DNA from: a bacterium
GTDB taxonomy: Bacteria > Patescibacteriota > Dojkabacteria > SC72
Direction: 5' to 3'
Assembly (NCBI GenBank): GCA_017958745.1
Contig: JAGDCC010000009.1
Span: forward strand, 1 to 32,885
DNA: 32,885 bases
Shown here: in pieces, positions 25,056-32,885 of the stretch
How the letters are laid out: each line of letters opens with the position of its first letter
Numbering within the stretch: the first letter of the stretch is position 1
The notes under the pieces: model-generated
Database searches by the model: none
Told to the model about the DNA's origin: nothing
Seen by the model: only the letters and a program-made list of their open reading frames with translations
Translations under genes and position numbers: made by a program

Positions 25056-25993
25056 TACATTATTCTGAAATCCCAAATATCTTTTTCTTTTTTATATGTA
25101 TGTTTGCAATGTGTACAGGTTGCTTCTTTTTCTGTAAAATTTAGCTTTCCTTTACACTCAGGACATACAAGAATATCTTCTAATTTCTCTGAATTGTTAA
25201 TTAATTTGTCATTATTTTTTTTCTTTAGTGTTGTACTATAAAAGATGCTTGGTGGAATATTTGTCCAAGAAAGTAGCTTCTGTTGTACTTTTTCCATTTG
25301 TAGAAGTGTATTATCTCCAAAAATCTTCTTTAGAGATTGCATTCTGAAGAAACTACAACCTGTTTTTTTTGTAATGATAAAACCGCATTTTTCCATCTTT
25401 TCTTTAACATCTTCTGGGTGGAAATTATAGAAAATACCAGCAATTCCTTGATCTGTACCTTCTGCGTTACTTCTTGTTAGTGGATGATTGTATGGTTCTT
25501 TAGAGAAAAACTTAAAGTCCAACTTACAAACAGCTCTTATTACTGCCTTGAGATGCATTTTATTTGCAAACTCCTGTACATAGAAAGCATCTTTCTTGAA
25601 AACTCTTGCTGATTCTTTGAAGTAATCTTCTGGTTTTTCTATGTGATGTAATACACGTACCATTAAACCTGCATCTATTGATGATGTTGCAAATGGCATT
25701 TTGTATGCATTAGCTGCGATTAGTTCTGTATTTGGATATTTCTTTTTAATGACATCTTTGTTCTTCTGGAGTGTTTTTAATGAATAGTCCATAATAATTG
25801 GATGTGAATATCCTTTATAATATGTATCAGTAAGCCTTCCATAAGATCCACCAATATCTAGGAAAAATGTTCCTTTTTTATCCTTAAACTCTTTGTTTAG
25901 AATTAATTTTTCTGAATTATTCTCGTAAACACGATTCTTCCAATAAGTAGAATAATCGTAGTCAAAGAGATCGTAGTCTGCAACATCATTCAT
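25055..25993 (-). CDS. Class I SAM-dependent methyltransferase with C-terminal zinc ribbon, 312 aa
   Basis: The Rossmann methyltransferase fold is seen in LDIGGSYGRLT (45-55, AdoMet loop), the acidic MDYS (68-71), NAYKMPFATSSIDAG (95-109) and RVLHHIEKPEDYF (113-125), as in the Methyltransf_11 family. The C-terminus has a Trm112-like zinc ribbon with Cys277, Cys280, Cys293 and Cys296. The substrate cannot be told from sequence; small molecule, lipid or protein are all possible. It overlaps the end of dnaG by 8 nt and shares TAATG with rsmA, so all three are one operon. Confidence 0.85.
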   Translation of the reverse strand: MNDVADYDLFDYDYSTYWKNRVYENNSEKLILNKEFKDKKGTFFLDIGGSYGRLTDTYYKGYSHPIIMDYSLKTLQKNKDVIKKKYPNTELIAANAYKMPFATSSIDAGLMVRVLHHIEKPEDYFKESARVFKKDAFYVQEFANKMHLKAVIRAVCKLDFKFFSKEPYNHPLTRSNAEGTDQGIAGIFYNFHPEDVKEKMEKCGFIITKKTGCSFFRMQSLKKIFGDNTLLQMEKVQQKLLSWTNIPPSIFYSTTLKKKNNDKLINNSEKLEDILVCPECKGKLNFTEKEATCTHCKHTYKKEKDIWDFRIM

Positions 25994-27713
25994 TTTGTAT
26001 ATCTTGTATTATTTTAGTTATTTTTTGTAGTTTATTTAAATATTTTAACTTATCTTCATCGTTGTCCAACTCTTCGTTCATGGCAATTTTCATTCTTAGC
26101 TGTTTCTGTTCTTCTTTGTAATAATCTATTTTAATTCTTTTTGCAATTTCTTTAATATCTTCTTGTGCTTTTGTCTTGTCTTCATTGATTTCACTGATAG
26201 AGAAGATAGTGTCTTCTATCATTTTCTGTAAATCTGGATCATTTTGGAACTTGTTATAGAGGTTTTCTTTCGTGAAACTTTCGTCTAATTCTAGGAGTTC
26301 TGTGTATATCTTATTCCAATGCTCTGATTTGATGAATTTCTTATCTAGGAGAAGGTTCTCTTGCACTGGCCAATACATCAGTAAATTCTTAATATAGACT
26401 CCACAAAAATCCGTGAAACATTTCTGCTTTGATGGAAGTTTAGTAATTTTCCCTTTGGTAACTTCATTCTTCCTTAGGCTCTCTTCGCCGTAGTGCAGTT
26501 TAGTAATTTTCTCAAACCTATTTATATAAAGCCTACGAGTATTAACATCTTTAACATACCTCACTAACGGCACTATATTGTTCAAAATAGTATCAGCATC
26601 TTCGAGTTTGTCAAGATTCTTATTTTCCAATTCGTGGTAAAGTATGTATGAAAAGGCCTCTTTTTTATTTTTAATAATTTTGTGAAACTTCTCTGGTTCT
26701 TTCTGAAGTAACTCGTCAATATCTTTGTATGGCAAGCTATTTGCAGCATATGGATTGACTCCAAGCTGTGAAGCAATCTTAAATGCTCTGATTAATGCGT
26801 TCTGGCCAGCGCTATCACTGTCAAAGAAAAACAGCACGTTCTTGGTTAGTTGAGATATGCTTTGTAACTGTTCTGTGGTAAGACTTGTTCCTAATGGTGC
26901 TACTATATTCTTTACTCCATGTTGGTGTGCAGATATTACGTCCATAGATCCTTCGCATACTATTGCTAAATCTTGTTTTCTTATTTCTTGTTTTGCTTCG
27001 TATTGTGCGAATAGATTTTCTTTTTTGTGGAATATTGGAGTTTCTGGCGTGTTCATGTATTTTGGTCCATATTCGTTGTCTGGAAGTATTCTTGCAGTAA
27101 AACCTATGACTTTTCCTCTCTTTGATCTTATTGGAAACATTATTCTGTCTCTAAATTTTTCTTTTAGAACATTTTCTTTTAGTGTGAATAGTCCAGAATC
27201 TATTAGCTGTTTTCTTGTATACTTTTTAGCTTTGTTTAATTCTTGTAATAAATTTGGATACTTTGGTGCATATCCAATACCAAAGTTTTTTATAGATTCT
27301 TGGTTTAGTCCTCTTTCTTTAACATATTTTGTAGCACGAGCATCCTTTTTAAGCTCTTTATAATAGTATTTTGTTGCAATGTAGTTTATATCTTCTAGGT
27401 CTTTGTATTTGGTATTTTTCTCAACATGATCTAGTTTTACACCTGCTTGATTTGCTAGTTTTTCTAATGTCTCCTTGAAGTCTAAATGCTCTATTTCTTG
27501 CACGAAATTGAAAATATCTCCAGACTTACCACATCCAAAACACTTATATCTTTGTAAATCTTCGTTAACGAAGAATGACCCTGTCTTTTCTTTGTGGAAT
27601 GGGCATAATCCAGAATAATTTGCTCCTGTCTTTTTTAGAGAAACATACTTGTCTACAACATCTACAATGTTTAACCTGTTTTTTATCTCTTCTATCTGAT
27701 TTCTGTCATCCAT
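25986..27713 (-). CDS. dnaG: DNA primase DnaG, 575 aa
   Basis: Makes RNA primers at the replication fork. Numbered from the ATG at 27713: CHC2 zinc-binding domain with Cys37, His40, Cys58 and Cys61; catalytic core; TOPRIM domain with Glu254 in VCEGSMD and Asp298/Asp300 in FFDSDSAGQNA; a helical C-terminus that would bind the DnaB helicase. The frame is open upstream to a TTG at 27749, but MDDRNQIEEIKNRLNIVDVV is the normal start and the upstream DNA holds the promoter. No Shine-Dalgarno is present; a TATAAT lies 6 nt before the ATG, so the mRNA is probably leaderless. First gene of the dnaG-methyltransferase-rsmA operon. Confidence 0.95.
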   Translation of the reverse strand: MDDRNQIEEIKNRLNIVDVVDKYVSLKKTGANYSGLCPFHKEKTGSFFVNEDLQRYKCFGCGKSGDIFNFVQEIEHLDFKETLEKLANQAGVKLDHVEKNTKYKDLEDINYIATKYYYKELKKDARATKYVKERGLNQESIKNFGIGYAPKYPNLLQELNKAKKYTRKQLIDSGLFTLKENVLKEKFRDRIMFPIRSKRGKVIGFTARILPDNEYGPKYMNTPETPIFHKKENLFAQYEAKQEIRKQDLAIVCEGSMDVISAHQHGVKNIVAPLGTSLTTEQLQSISQLTKNVLFFFDSDSAGQNALIRAFKIASQLGVNPYAANSLPYKDIDELLQKEPEKFHKIIKNKKEAFSYILYHELENKNLDKLEDADTILNNIVPLVRYVKDVNTRRLYINRFEKITKLHYGEESLRKNEVTKGKITKLPSKQKCFTDFCGVYIKNLLMYWPVQENLLLDKKFIKSEHWNKIYTELLELDESFTKENLYNKFQNDPDLQKMIEDTIFSISEINEDKTKAQEDIKEIAKRIKIDYYKEEQKQLRMKIAMNEELDNDEDKLKYLNKLQKITKIIQDIQNE

Positions 27714-27719
27714 TACCCT

Positions 27720-27749
27720 ATTATACCAATTAAAATTTATAATGGACAA
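27720..27749 (-). promoter_or_regulatory. dnaG promoter (leaderless)
   Basis: TTGTCC (27744-27749), an 18-nt spacer, TATAAT (27720-27725), then AGGGTA and the ATG. Its -35 overlaps the -35 of the divergent PEGA-gene promoter. Confidence 0.7.
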
Positions 27750-27771
27750 AACAACAACTTCTTTCTATAAT
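27743..27771 (+). promoter_or_regulatory. Promoter of the PEGA-DUF4012 operon
   Basis: TGGACA (27743-27748), a 17-nt spacer, TATAAT (27766-27771), then 8 nt to the ATG at 27780. It shares bases with the dnaG -35. Confidence 0.7.
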
Positions 27772-27779
27772 ACTTATAT

Positions 27780-28433
27780 ATGAAAAAAGGAAAAACTGCC
27801 TTGTTTGTTACAATTTTAATCGTTGCTGTTTGTGCACTTTTGTATTTCTTCCCAGTGAACTCTTGGATTGGTAAATTACCTTTAGTTAGTAAGTTTTACA
27901 ATAATACATCTATAGAAATCTTTACTAGAAATTGTACTGCTAAAGTATCTATTAATGGTAAAGAGTATGGAGAAACACCTTTGACTGTAGATGATCTTCC
28001 AGAAGGAGAGTACACAATTACTTTAGATAGAATTTCTTCTGATAAGGATTTTTTTTATAACAGACAAACATTTACAATAGAGTTACCACAGAATACAACT
28101 GCTAGATTAGATATTGAAATTGGTCCAAGTGATACCATGCAAGGTGCTGTTCTTTATTACACACCTATGAAGATTTCTAGTGAGAATGGTTTTCTTATGG
28201 TTACTCCAAGTGTGAATAATGCAAATATTTATATAGATTCTACATTTACACAAAAAGGTACTATTAGTAATTTAGAATTACCTGTTAAGGAGTATAAAGT
28301 AAATGTTACAGCTGATGGTTATGAATCCGTAGAAATGCCAGTTTTGGTTAGAAAAGGATATTTACTTAATTTAAAGACATTCCATTTCCCAGTTCCTGTT
28401 ATTTTGGATGAAACAAAAATGATAGCAGAATGA
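27780..28433 (+). CDS. PEGA-domain envelope protein, 217 aa
   Basis: A membrane anchor (about 6-24) is followed by two PEGA-like beta domains: about 38-118, with VSINGKEYGETPLTVDDLPEG, and about 124-200, with ANIYIDSTFTQKGTISNLEL and VNVTADGYESVEM. PEGA domains are short extracellular beta folds often found in surface and wall-associated proteins. Its TGA stop overlaps the ATG of the DUF4012 gene (ATGA), so the two are translated together and probably act together outside the membrane. The promoter leaves only 8 nt before the start. Confidence 0.82.
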   Translation: MKKGKTALFVTILIVAVCALLYFFPVNSWIGKLPLVSKFYNNTSIEIFTRNCTAKVSINGKEYGETPLTVDDLPEGEYTITLDRISSDKDFFYNRQTFTIELPQNTTARLDIEIGPSDTMQGAVLYYTPMKISSENGFLMVTPSVNNANIYIDSTFTQKGTISNLELPVKEYKVNVTADGYESVEMPVLVRKGYLLNLKTFHFPVPVILDETKMIAE

Positions 28434-31400
28434 GCAATTTGAGGTTAAACAAAATAAAAAGCAATGTACCTATATCTGTTTTGGTAAATGGTGCTAACAG
28501 AATAGGGTCTCTTGTGGCCCAATCTCTTGTTGACCAAGGAAGTTATGTTATTATCGTTGATAAGTTTAATAGTGATACAAAGGAGTATATCTCTGATTTG
28601 AAAAAGTCTGAGCTTGTAGATTTCTTTGATTTCAAAGGATATGAGTCACTTTTTAAGACATTAAAGAGGTTCGATTATCTTTTTTATTTCCTTAACGAGA
28701 GGTTAGAAACTGTAGAATTTGATTCTAAGAGTTTTTTGCAAGAGACCAAATATTTAGAGCAAAGTCTTACAGCAACAAAGAAATTTAAAGCAAAGTTCTC
28801 TTTAATAACATCTCTTGAGTTAAACAGAGAGCTAGCAAATAGAACGAATATTGCAGAATTAGCAAAGCCATCTCCATATTCTAATGTAGAATTGCAAAAA
28901 TATTGCGAAACAATGGTTGCTGAGTTCTGTGATAGAACAAAATCTAACATTAGAATAATAAGACTTGGTACAGTTATAGGAAAAGGAATTAAGAAAATTA
29001 ATTCAGAAGTTTTGGATGATTTGTTTATAGATTCTTCTCAGCATGTACAGATTACAATTAAAGGAGAAGGTCTTGATGTGCACAATCTTATACACGAATC
29101 TGATGCAGTCTATGGAATCCTGAAGCTTACTTTTTTGGATAATACCAAAGGTGAAGTAATAACTTTGTCCAATAAAAATAATTACACGACACTGTCTCTC
29201 GCTTACAAGCTTCTGGAGTTAAATACGAATGCAGAGAGTATAAGATTTGTAGACAACCCAGATGACAAATTTGTTGTACGAGATATCTATGTACCTGCTC
29301 CATATGCTACGAAGTTTGGTTGGACACAACAAGTAACTCTAGAAGAAGCTATGATTGAACAGATGCAGGTTTATTATGACAACATAGATAAATCTTGGAA
29401 TGTTTCTTTGGATACACCTGTAAAGAAAGATAAGCCAACCGTAAAGGTTACTAAGACGAAGATGGGGGCATTCTTCTCTGATTTGTTTTATCCAATAACT
29501 CACCTTTTTGCTAAGGAAGAAGACTCTAAGAAGACTAGATTGGGTATTTTGAAGGGTGCTTTTATTACAGTTATTGTGTGTGTTGCGACATATTTTTTGA
29601 TTTATCCAATAGTTGGAACATTTATTAGTTATAAGGTGATAGATAAAAATATCGACAGCTTGTCGACATCAATATTTGATAATGACGCAGAGGAGAGTAA
29701 GGAAAAATTATCTATTGTTAGCACAAACATAAGAAAAATCTCTGACAATGTGACACAGCTACAGTGGTTATTTAAAGTGACCAAACAAAATAAACTGTAC
29801 GATACGCTTACAGAATTGGTTTATGTAGGAGAAAATGCTGTGGATGGAGCAATAAAACTTGTTGATGCAACATACCCATTAGTTAGTTATATTAAAGATT
29901 TTGAACCAGCAATATCTTTTGATGGTTCTGGTACAAAGACGACAAGAGAGTATAGAGAATATATTAAAGCTATGAACGAAAACAATAATCTGCTTCATGA
30001 TGCTCAGTACAAGATACTTGCAGCAAACAGCATATACCAAGGTATTGATGTTGATACTATTCCAGTAGAAAAAATTAAGGATAAGGTTAGTTCTATTGGA
30101 TCTGCATTGAATTCTCTATATGAAGGTACTACAGCTTATAAAGAAGCCTTATCTTTCTTACCTGTGTTGCTAGGAGAAAAAGACAGAATGACGTATCTTA
30201 TACTTTTGCAGAATGAATCAGAAATAAGAAGTACAGGTGGTTGGTTAACAAGTTTTGGTATCATTGGCTTGGAAGGTGGACAGATTAGAGATCTTAAAAT
30301 AGAAGATATCTATGATGCAGATGGCAGATTGACAGCTCAGAATAAGGAAATAGAGATGCCAAAAGATATGGTGGATGCTCTAGATTGGGAGGAAAGCTCT
30401 TTTGCCATCGTTAACTGGTCTCCTGATCTTTCTGAAGTTATGACTCTTGCAGGAGATTTCACTAACGCTCTTGGGTATGGAGATATAGATGGCGTTATTA
30501 CAATTGATGTAGGTTTCTTGCAAAAATTGTTGGATAAATGGGGTGGTATTGAGCTTCCAGGAGAAACAGAGATTATAACTAGTGCAAACATTTATTCTAA
30601 AATATTTGAAATGCACGATAATTTTGAACCAGGTAGTACGACAAAGTCGTCATTTCTTACAAATCTTTGTGACGAAGTAATCCATAAACTTCTTTCTATG
30701 AATATTAATGAAATGCTTACATTGTCTGATCTCCTTGTGGATTCTCTAAATGAGAAACATTTGCAAGCTACTTTCGTTAATGCAGATGCGTACAATTTCT
30801 TTAAGACAAGAAATTGGGCTTGTGCTTTGGATTATGCGATTTATAATAGTGCTCCAGTATCTATTGATTGGAACTGGGGTGGAAATAAAGCAAACCTTTA
30901 CATAAACAAATCTTATACATTGCTTGCTGAGATTGTTAATGAAGATTCATTGTACTTTACATACACTGTAGATGTAGATAATAAGTCTATAACAAATAAT
31001 TATCCTGAAGGAGATTATGTAAACTACGAGAGAATATATCTTCCTGAAAATGCTTCCATCGATACTGTCTTAGGTTTTACAAATAATTCTTATACAACAT
31101 ATAAAGAAAATGGTTTTAGAGTTATAGCAGGATGGTTTAATACTAAGATACAAAAGAATTCTACGATAGTTGTTAAATATTCTCTCAAGAGAGGTGAGTT
31201 GGATGTGGGTTTCCCAATTTATAAAAATAATAACGAGATTACACTTTCTCTAGATTTATTTAAACAAGCTGGGGAAAAGAATTCTGCATACAAGTTAGAT
31301 ATTATTTATCCAACACAATGGAGAGTATTAGATGCAAGTACACTTTCAAATTTAAGTAATATAAGTAGTCAGTTAACAAGTAAGTTTAGTTTCTTAGGAG

Positions 31401-31438
31401 ATACTTCTTATAAAGTGGTGTTTGAGAGACCTAGTTAA
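28430..31438 (+). CDS. Rossmann (NAD-epimerase-like) and DUF4012 fusion membrane protein, 1002 aa
   Basis: Residues 12-310 resemble an NAD-dependent epimerase or dehydratase: SVLVNGANRIGSLVAQSL (16-33) is the dinucleotide loop, and TVIGKG and IHESDAVYGILKL fit the later parts of the fold. The YxxxK catalytic pair is missing (Tyr150 is followed by SNVE), so this half may bind but not convert a sugar nucleotide. One membrane segment (about 374-400) leads to an outside part with a helical region and the DUF4012 signature MTYLILLQNESEIRSTGGW (587-605), IEDIYDADGR (624-633). DUF4012 proteins are frequent in CPR genomes and probably act in envelope glycopolymer attachment, a LytR/CpsA-like idea not proven. 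Coupled to the PEGA gene. Confidence 0.85.
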   Translation: MSNLRLNKIKSNVPISVLVNGANRIGSLVAQSLVDQGSYVIIVDKFNSDTKEYISDLKKSELVDFFDFKGYESLFKTLKRFDYLFYFLNERLETVEFDSKSFLQETKYLEQSLTATKKFKAKFSLITSLELNRELANRTNIAELAKPSPYSNVELQKYCETMVAEFCDRTKSNIRIIRLGTVIGKGIKKINSEVLDDLFIDSSQHVQITIKGEGLDVHNLIHESDAVYGILKLTFLDNTKGEVITLSNKNNYTTLSLAYKLLELNTNAESIRFVDNPDDKFVVRDIYVPAPYATKFGWTQQVTLEEAMIEQMQVYYDNIDKSWNVSLDTPVKKDKPTVKVTKTKMGAFFSDLFYPITHLFAKEEDSKKTRLGILKGAFITVIVCVATYFLIYPIVGTFISYKVIDKNIDSLSTSIFDNDAEESKEKLSIVSTNIRKISDNVTQLQWLFKVTKQNKLYDTLTELVYVGENAVDGAIKLVDATYPLVSYIKDFEPAISFDGSGTKTTREYREYIKAMNENNNLLHDAQYKILAANSIYQGIDVDTIPVEKIKDKVSSIGSALNSLYEGTTAYKEALSFLPVLLGEKDRMTYLILLQNESEIRSTGGWLTSFGIIGLEGGQIRDLKIEDIYDADGRLTAQNKEIEMPKDMVDALDWEESSFAIVNWSPDLSEVMTLAGDFTNALGYGDIDGVITIDVGFLQKLLDKWGGIELPGETEIITSANIYSKIFEMHDNFEPGSTTKSSFLTNLCDEVIHKLLSMNINEMLTLSDLLVDSLNEKHLQATFVNADAYNFFKTRNWACALDYAIYNSAPVSIDWNWGGNKANLYINKSYTLLAEIVNEDSLYFTYTVDVDNKSITNNYPEGDYVNYERIYLPENASIDTVLGFTNNSYTTYKENGFRVIAGWFNTKIQKNSTIVVKYSLKRGELDVGFPIYKNNNEITLSLDLFKQAGEKNSAYKLDIIYPTQWRVLDASTLSNLSNISSQLTSKFSFLGDTSYKVVFERPS

Positions 31439-31456
31439 TACAATTTAGCGAAGATA

Positions 31457-31795
31457 TTAAAGAGACTTGTCCTTGTTTTCTTTAAAAGAATTGTACAAAT
31501 CTAGTACCTCGTTTAGAGGAATTCTCTTTAGTTTTACAAACTTGTTTACCTCATAAAAAGAATGTAAATCTGTAAGCATTGGAGTTCTTTGTAGGTCTCC
31601 TTTTTGAGAAATATTTGCAATATGCTCGGCTTTACATTTGCTGCAAGTAAAGTGTATAATTGTAGACGTTTTGGTGCTTTTTATTATATTAAAATCATTC
31701 AAAGAATAAGGTGCTCCACATCTATTACAAAACTTCGCAATTGTTTCTACAAAATGCTTCTTTTGATTTGTGTCATCGTTATTATTTGTGTCCAT
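31457..31795 (-). CDS. C4 zinc-ribbon protein of unknown function, 112 aa
   Basis: Numbered from the ATG at 31795, Cys23, Cys26, Cys51 and Cys54 form a zinc ribbon in FCNRCGAPYSLNDFNII and HFTCSKCKAEHIA. The rest (LTDLHSFYEVNKFVKLKRIPLNEVLDLYNSF) looks helical. Similar small proteins appear, from memory, in CPR genomes; function unknown. The open frame extends to 31858, but that part would overlap the sigma-factor gene on the other strand, so the later ATG is preferred. It converges on the DUF4012 gene with an 18-nt gap. Confidence 0.75.
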   Translation of the reverse strand: MDTNNNDDTNQKKHFVETIAKFCNRCGAPYSLNDFNIIKSTKTSTIIHFTCSKCKAEHIANISQKGDLQRTPMLTDLHSFYEVNKFVKLKRIPLNEVLDLYNSFKENKDKSL

Positions 31796-31805
31796 ATATA
31801 AATTA

Positions 31806-31813
31806 ATTATATC
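31806..31813. promoter_or_regulatory. Overlapping -10 boxes between divergent zinc-ribbon and sigma-factor genes
   Basis: Only 25 nt separate the two start codons. TATAAT on the minus strand (31806-31811) overlaps TATATC on the plus strand (31808-31813, 7 nt before the sigma ATG). The -35 elements are weak on both sides and would lie inside the opposite genes. Confidence 0.35.
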
Positions 31814-31820
31814 ATAAATA

Positions 31821-32885
31821 ATGAAGAACAAAGATAAAACAATTGATCTTCTTATCAATAAGGGAAACGAGCAAGGATTTCTTACTCAAGAAGACCTTTT
31901 AGATGTATTTCCTACAATTGAGGATGATATAAAATTATTGGATGAAATCTTTGAAAAATTACGTGAGAATGATATCGAAGTATTAGAAGCTGAAAACAAC
32001 GAAAATGGTGATGGCAAGAGTGAAGAGATGACCTTAGAGAAGAAAATTAAGATTCTAAGAACTATACAAGCTACATTATCTACAGATGCAATAAGATCTT
32101 ATTTATATGAAATAGGTAAAATTCCTCTATTAACAGGAGAAGAAGAGGTTATTCTTGCTAAAAGAATTGCAGATGGTGATGAAGAAGCATCTAAGTTATT
32201 GATAACGGCAAATCTAAGGCTTGTTGTAAGTATTGCTAAAAAGTATAGTAAGAGCAATCTCGAACTTCTAGATTTGATACAGGAGGGAAATATTGGACTA
32301 ATGAGAGCTGTTGAGAAATTTGATTACCAGAAAGGATTTAAATTCTCTACATATGCTACTTGGTGGATTAGACAGGCTATTACAAGAGCAATAGCAGATC
32401 AAGCTAGAACAATTCGTATCCCTGTACATATGATAGAAACTATTAATAAGTATAGTAAAGTAAGTAGTCAATTAGCAACAAAATTAGGTAGACCAGCTAC
32501 AGACGAAGAAATCGCTGCAGAAATGGAAATAGAATTGGATAAAGTAGCAGAAATAAAGAAAATTCGACAAAATCCAACATCTCTATCTACTCCAATTGGA
32601 GAAGAGAAAGATAGTAAATTACAAGATATCATTGAGGATGATTGGTCTCAGTCTCCAGAAGATTATGCAACATCTGAGTATCTAAAGGACCAGCTTAGAA
32701 CAATCTTGGACAGCTTACAAGACAGAGAAAGAAGAGTTTTATCTCTAAGATTTGGTTTGGATGATGGAGTATCTAGAACATTAGAAGAGGTTGGAAAAGA
32801 ATTTGGTGTAACAAGAGAAAGAATTAGACAAATAGAAGCTAAGGCTTTGAAAAAATTAAAGGAAAAATCTGCTCAACAAAGATTG
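31821..32885 (+). CDS. rpoD: Primary-type RNA polymerase sigma factor (sigma-70), runs to the right edge
   Basis: 355 in-frame codons without a stop before the window ends. Region 1.1 about 1-80; region 1.2 from [22 protein letters not shown] (88-109); region 2 with [21 protein letters not shown] and [32 protein letters not shown] (about 152-204), which melts and reads the -10; region 3 about 205-280; region 4 with [15 protein letters not shown] and [24 protein letters not shown] (302-343), which reads the -35. All regions typical of the housekeeping sigma are present, so the missing end is probably only a few codons. It would recognise the TATAAT promoters seen here. Confidence 0.94.
   Translation, partial: MKNKDKTIDLLINKGNEQGFLTQEDLLDVFPTIEDDIKLLDEIFEKLRENDIEVLEAENNENGDGKSEEMTLEKKIKILRTIQATLSTDAIRSYLYEIGKIPLLTGEEEVILAKRIADGDEEASKLLITANLRLVVSIAKKYSKSNLELLDLIQEGNIGLMRAVEKFDYQKGFKFSTYATWWIRQAITRAIADQARTIRIPVHMIETINKYSKVSSQLATKLGRPATDEEIAAEMEIELDKVAEIKKIRQNPTSLSTPIGEEKDSKLQDIIEDDWSQSPEDYATSEYLKDQLRTILDSLQDRERRVLSLRFGLDDGVSRTLEEVGKEFGVTRERIRQIEAKALKKLKEKSAQQRL

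Noticed and set aside
26857-27363. A 168-codon plus-strand open frame inside dnaG
   Set aside because: Antisense to the TOPRIM and core region of dnaG; composition is that of a shadow frame.
1-32885. Recoded TGA (as in Absconditabacteria/Gracilibacteria)
   Set aside because: TGA ends rnpA, the PEGA gene and the ligase gene at sensible places and is not found inside conserved genes, so the code is standard.
1-32885. CRISPR array, insertion sequence or prophage
   Set aside because: No regularly spaced repeats, transposase, integrase or phage structural genes seen. The repeats at 1681-10560 are protein-coding domain repeats.

Overview
The window is AT-rich bacterial chromosomal DNA using the standard code: TGA is a real stop, for example in the ATGA overlaps at 28430-28433 and at the end of rnpA. 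The core genes (dnaA, rpmH, rnpA, yidD, yidC, jag, dnaG, rsmA, an rpoD-type sigma factor) are compact. Several starts sit 5-8 nt after a TATAAT-like box, which suggests leaderless mRNAs, and neither tRNA encodes CCA. A VirB6-like protein, a PEGA protein followed by a DUF4012 protein, an O-antigen-ligase-like protein and a small C4 zinc-ribbon protein together suggest a Patescibacteria/CPR lineage (Dojkabacteria- or Microgenomates-like is a guess). The leftmost genes look like those of gut Firmicutes: InlB-type repeats, bacterial Ig domains, TasA-like proteins, a SipW-type signal peptidase, DUF4153. This could mean a gut-associated host or gene transfer.

Layout. 1-1201: start of a DUF4153-like membrane protein that runs off the left edge. 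1311-1643: small secreted lipocalin-like protein. 1681-11236 (minus strand): a five-gene surface-fibre operon. In transcription order it encodes a TasA-like subunit, an Ig-repeat protein with a TasA-like end, a SipW-like signal peptidase, a second TasA-like subunit, and a 2124-residue repeat protein ending in a tyrosine-phosphatase domain. 11237-11870: AT-rich gap with several DnaA boxes, a candidate oriC. 11871-15819: dnaA (minus) diverging from rpmH-rnpA-yidD-yidC-jag (plus). 15827-22523: polysaccharide ligase/polymerase, tRNA-Ser, three secretion or envelope genes including a VirB6-like protein, tRNA-Arg. 22585-27713 (minus): dnaG, methyltransferase, rsmA, small membrane protein, and a WecA/MraY-like protein that lacks key acidic residues. 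27780-31438: PEGA protein and a Rossmann-DUF4012 fusion. 31457-32885: zinc-ribbon protein diverging from an rpoD-type sigma factor that reaches the right edge.

The most notable system is the fibre operon. It pairs a dedicated signal peptidase with three exported substrates that share similar signal peptides. Its last gene looks like a giant surface protein that would display a C-terminal phosphatase with an intact HCxxGxxRTG loop (Cys2024, Arg2030). A reasonable hypothesis is a TasA-type fibre carrying a phosphatase outside the cell, possibly for contact with a host cell. Tandem RNA hairpins after the first gene could set the ratio of main subunit to accessory proteins.
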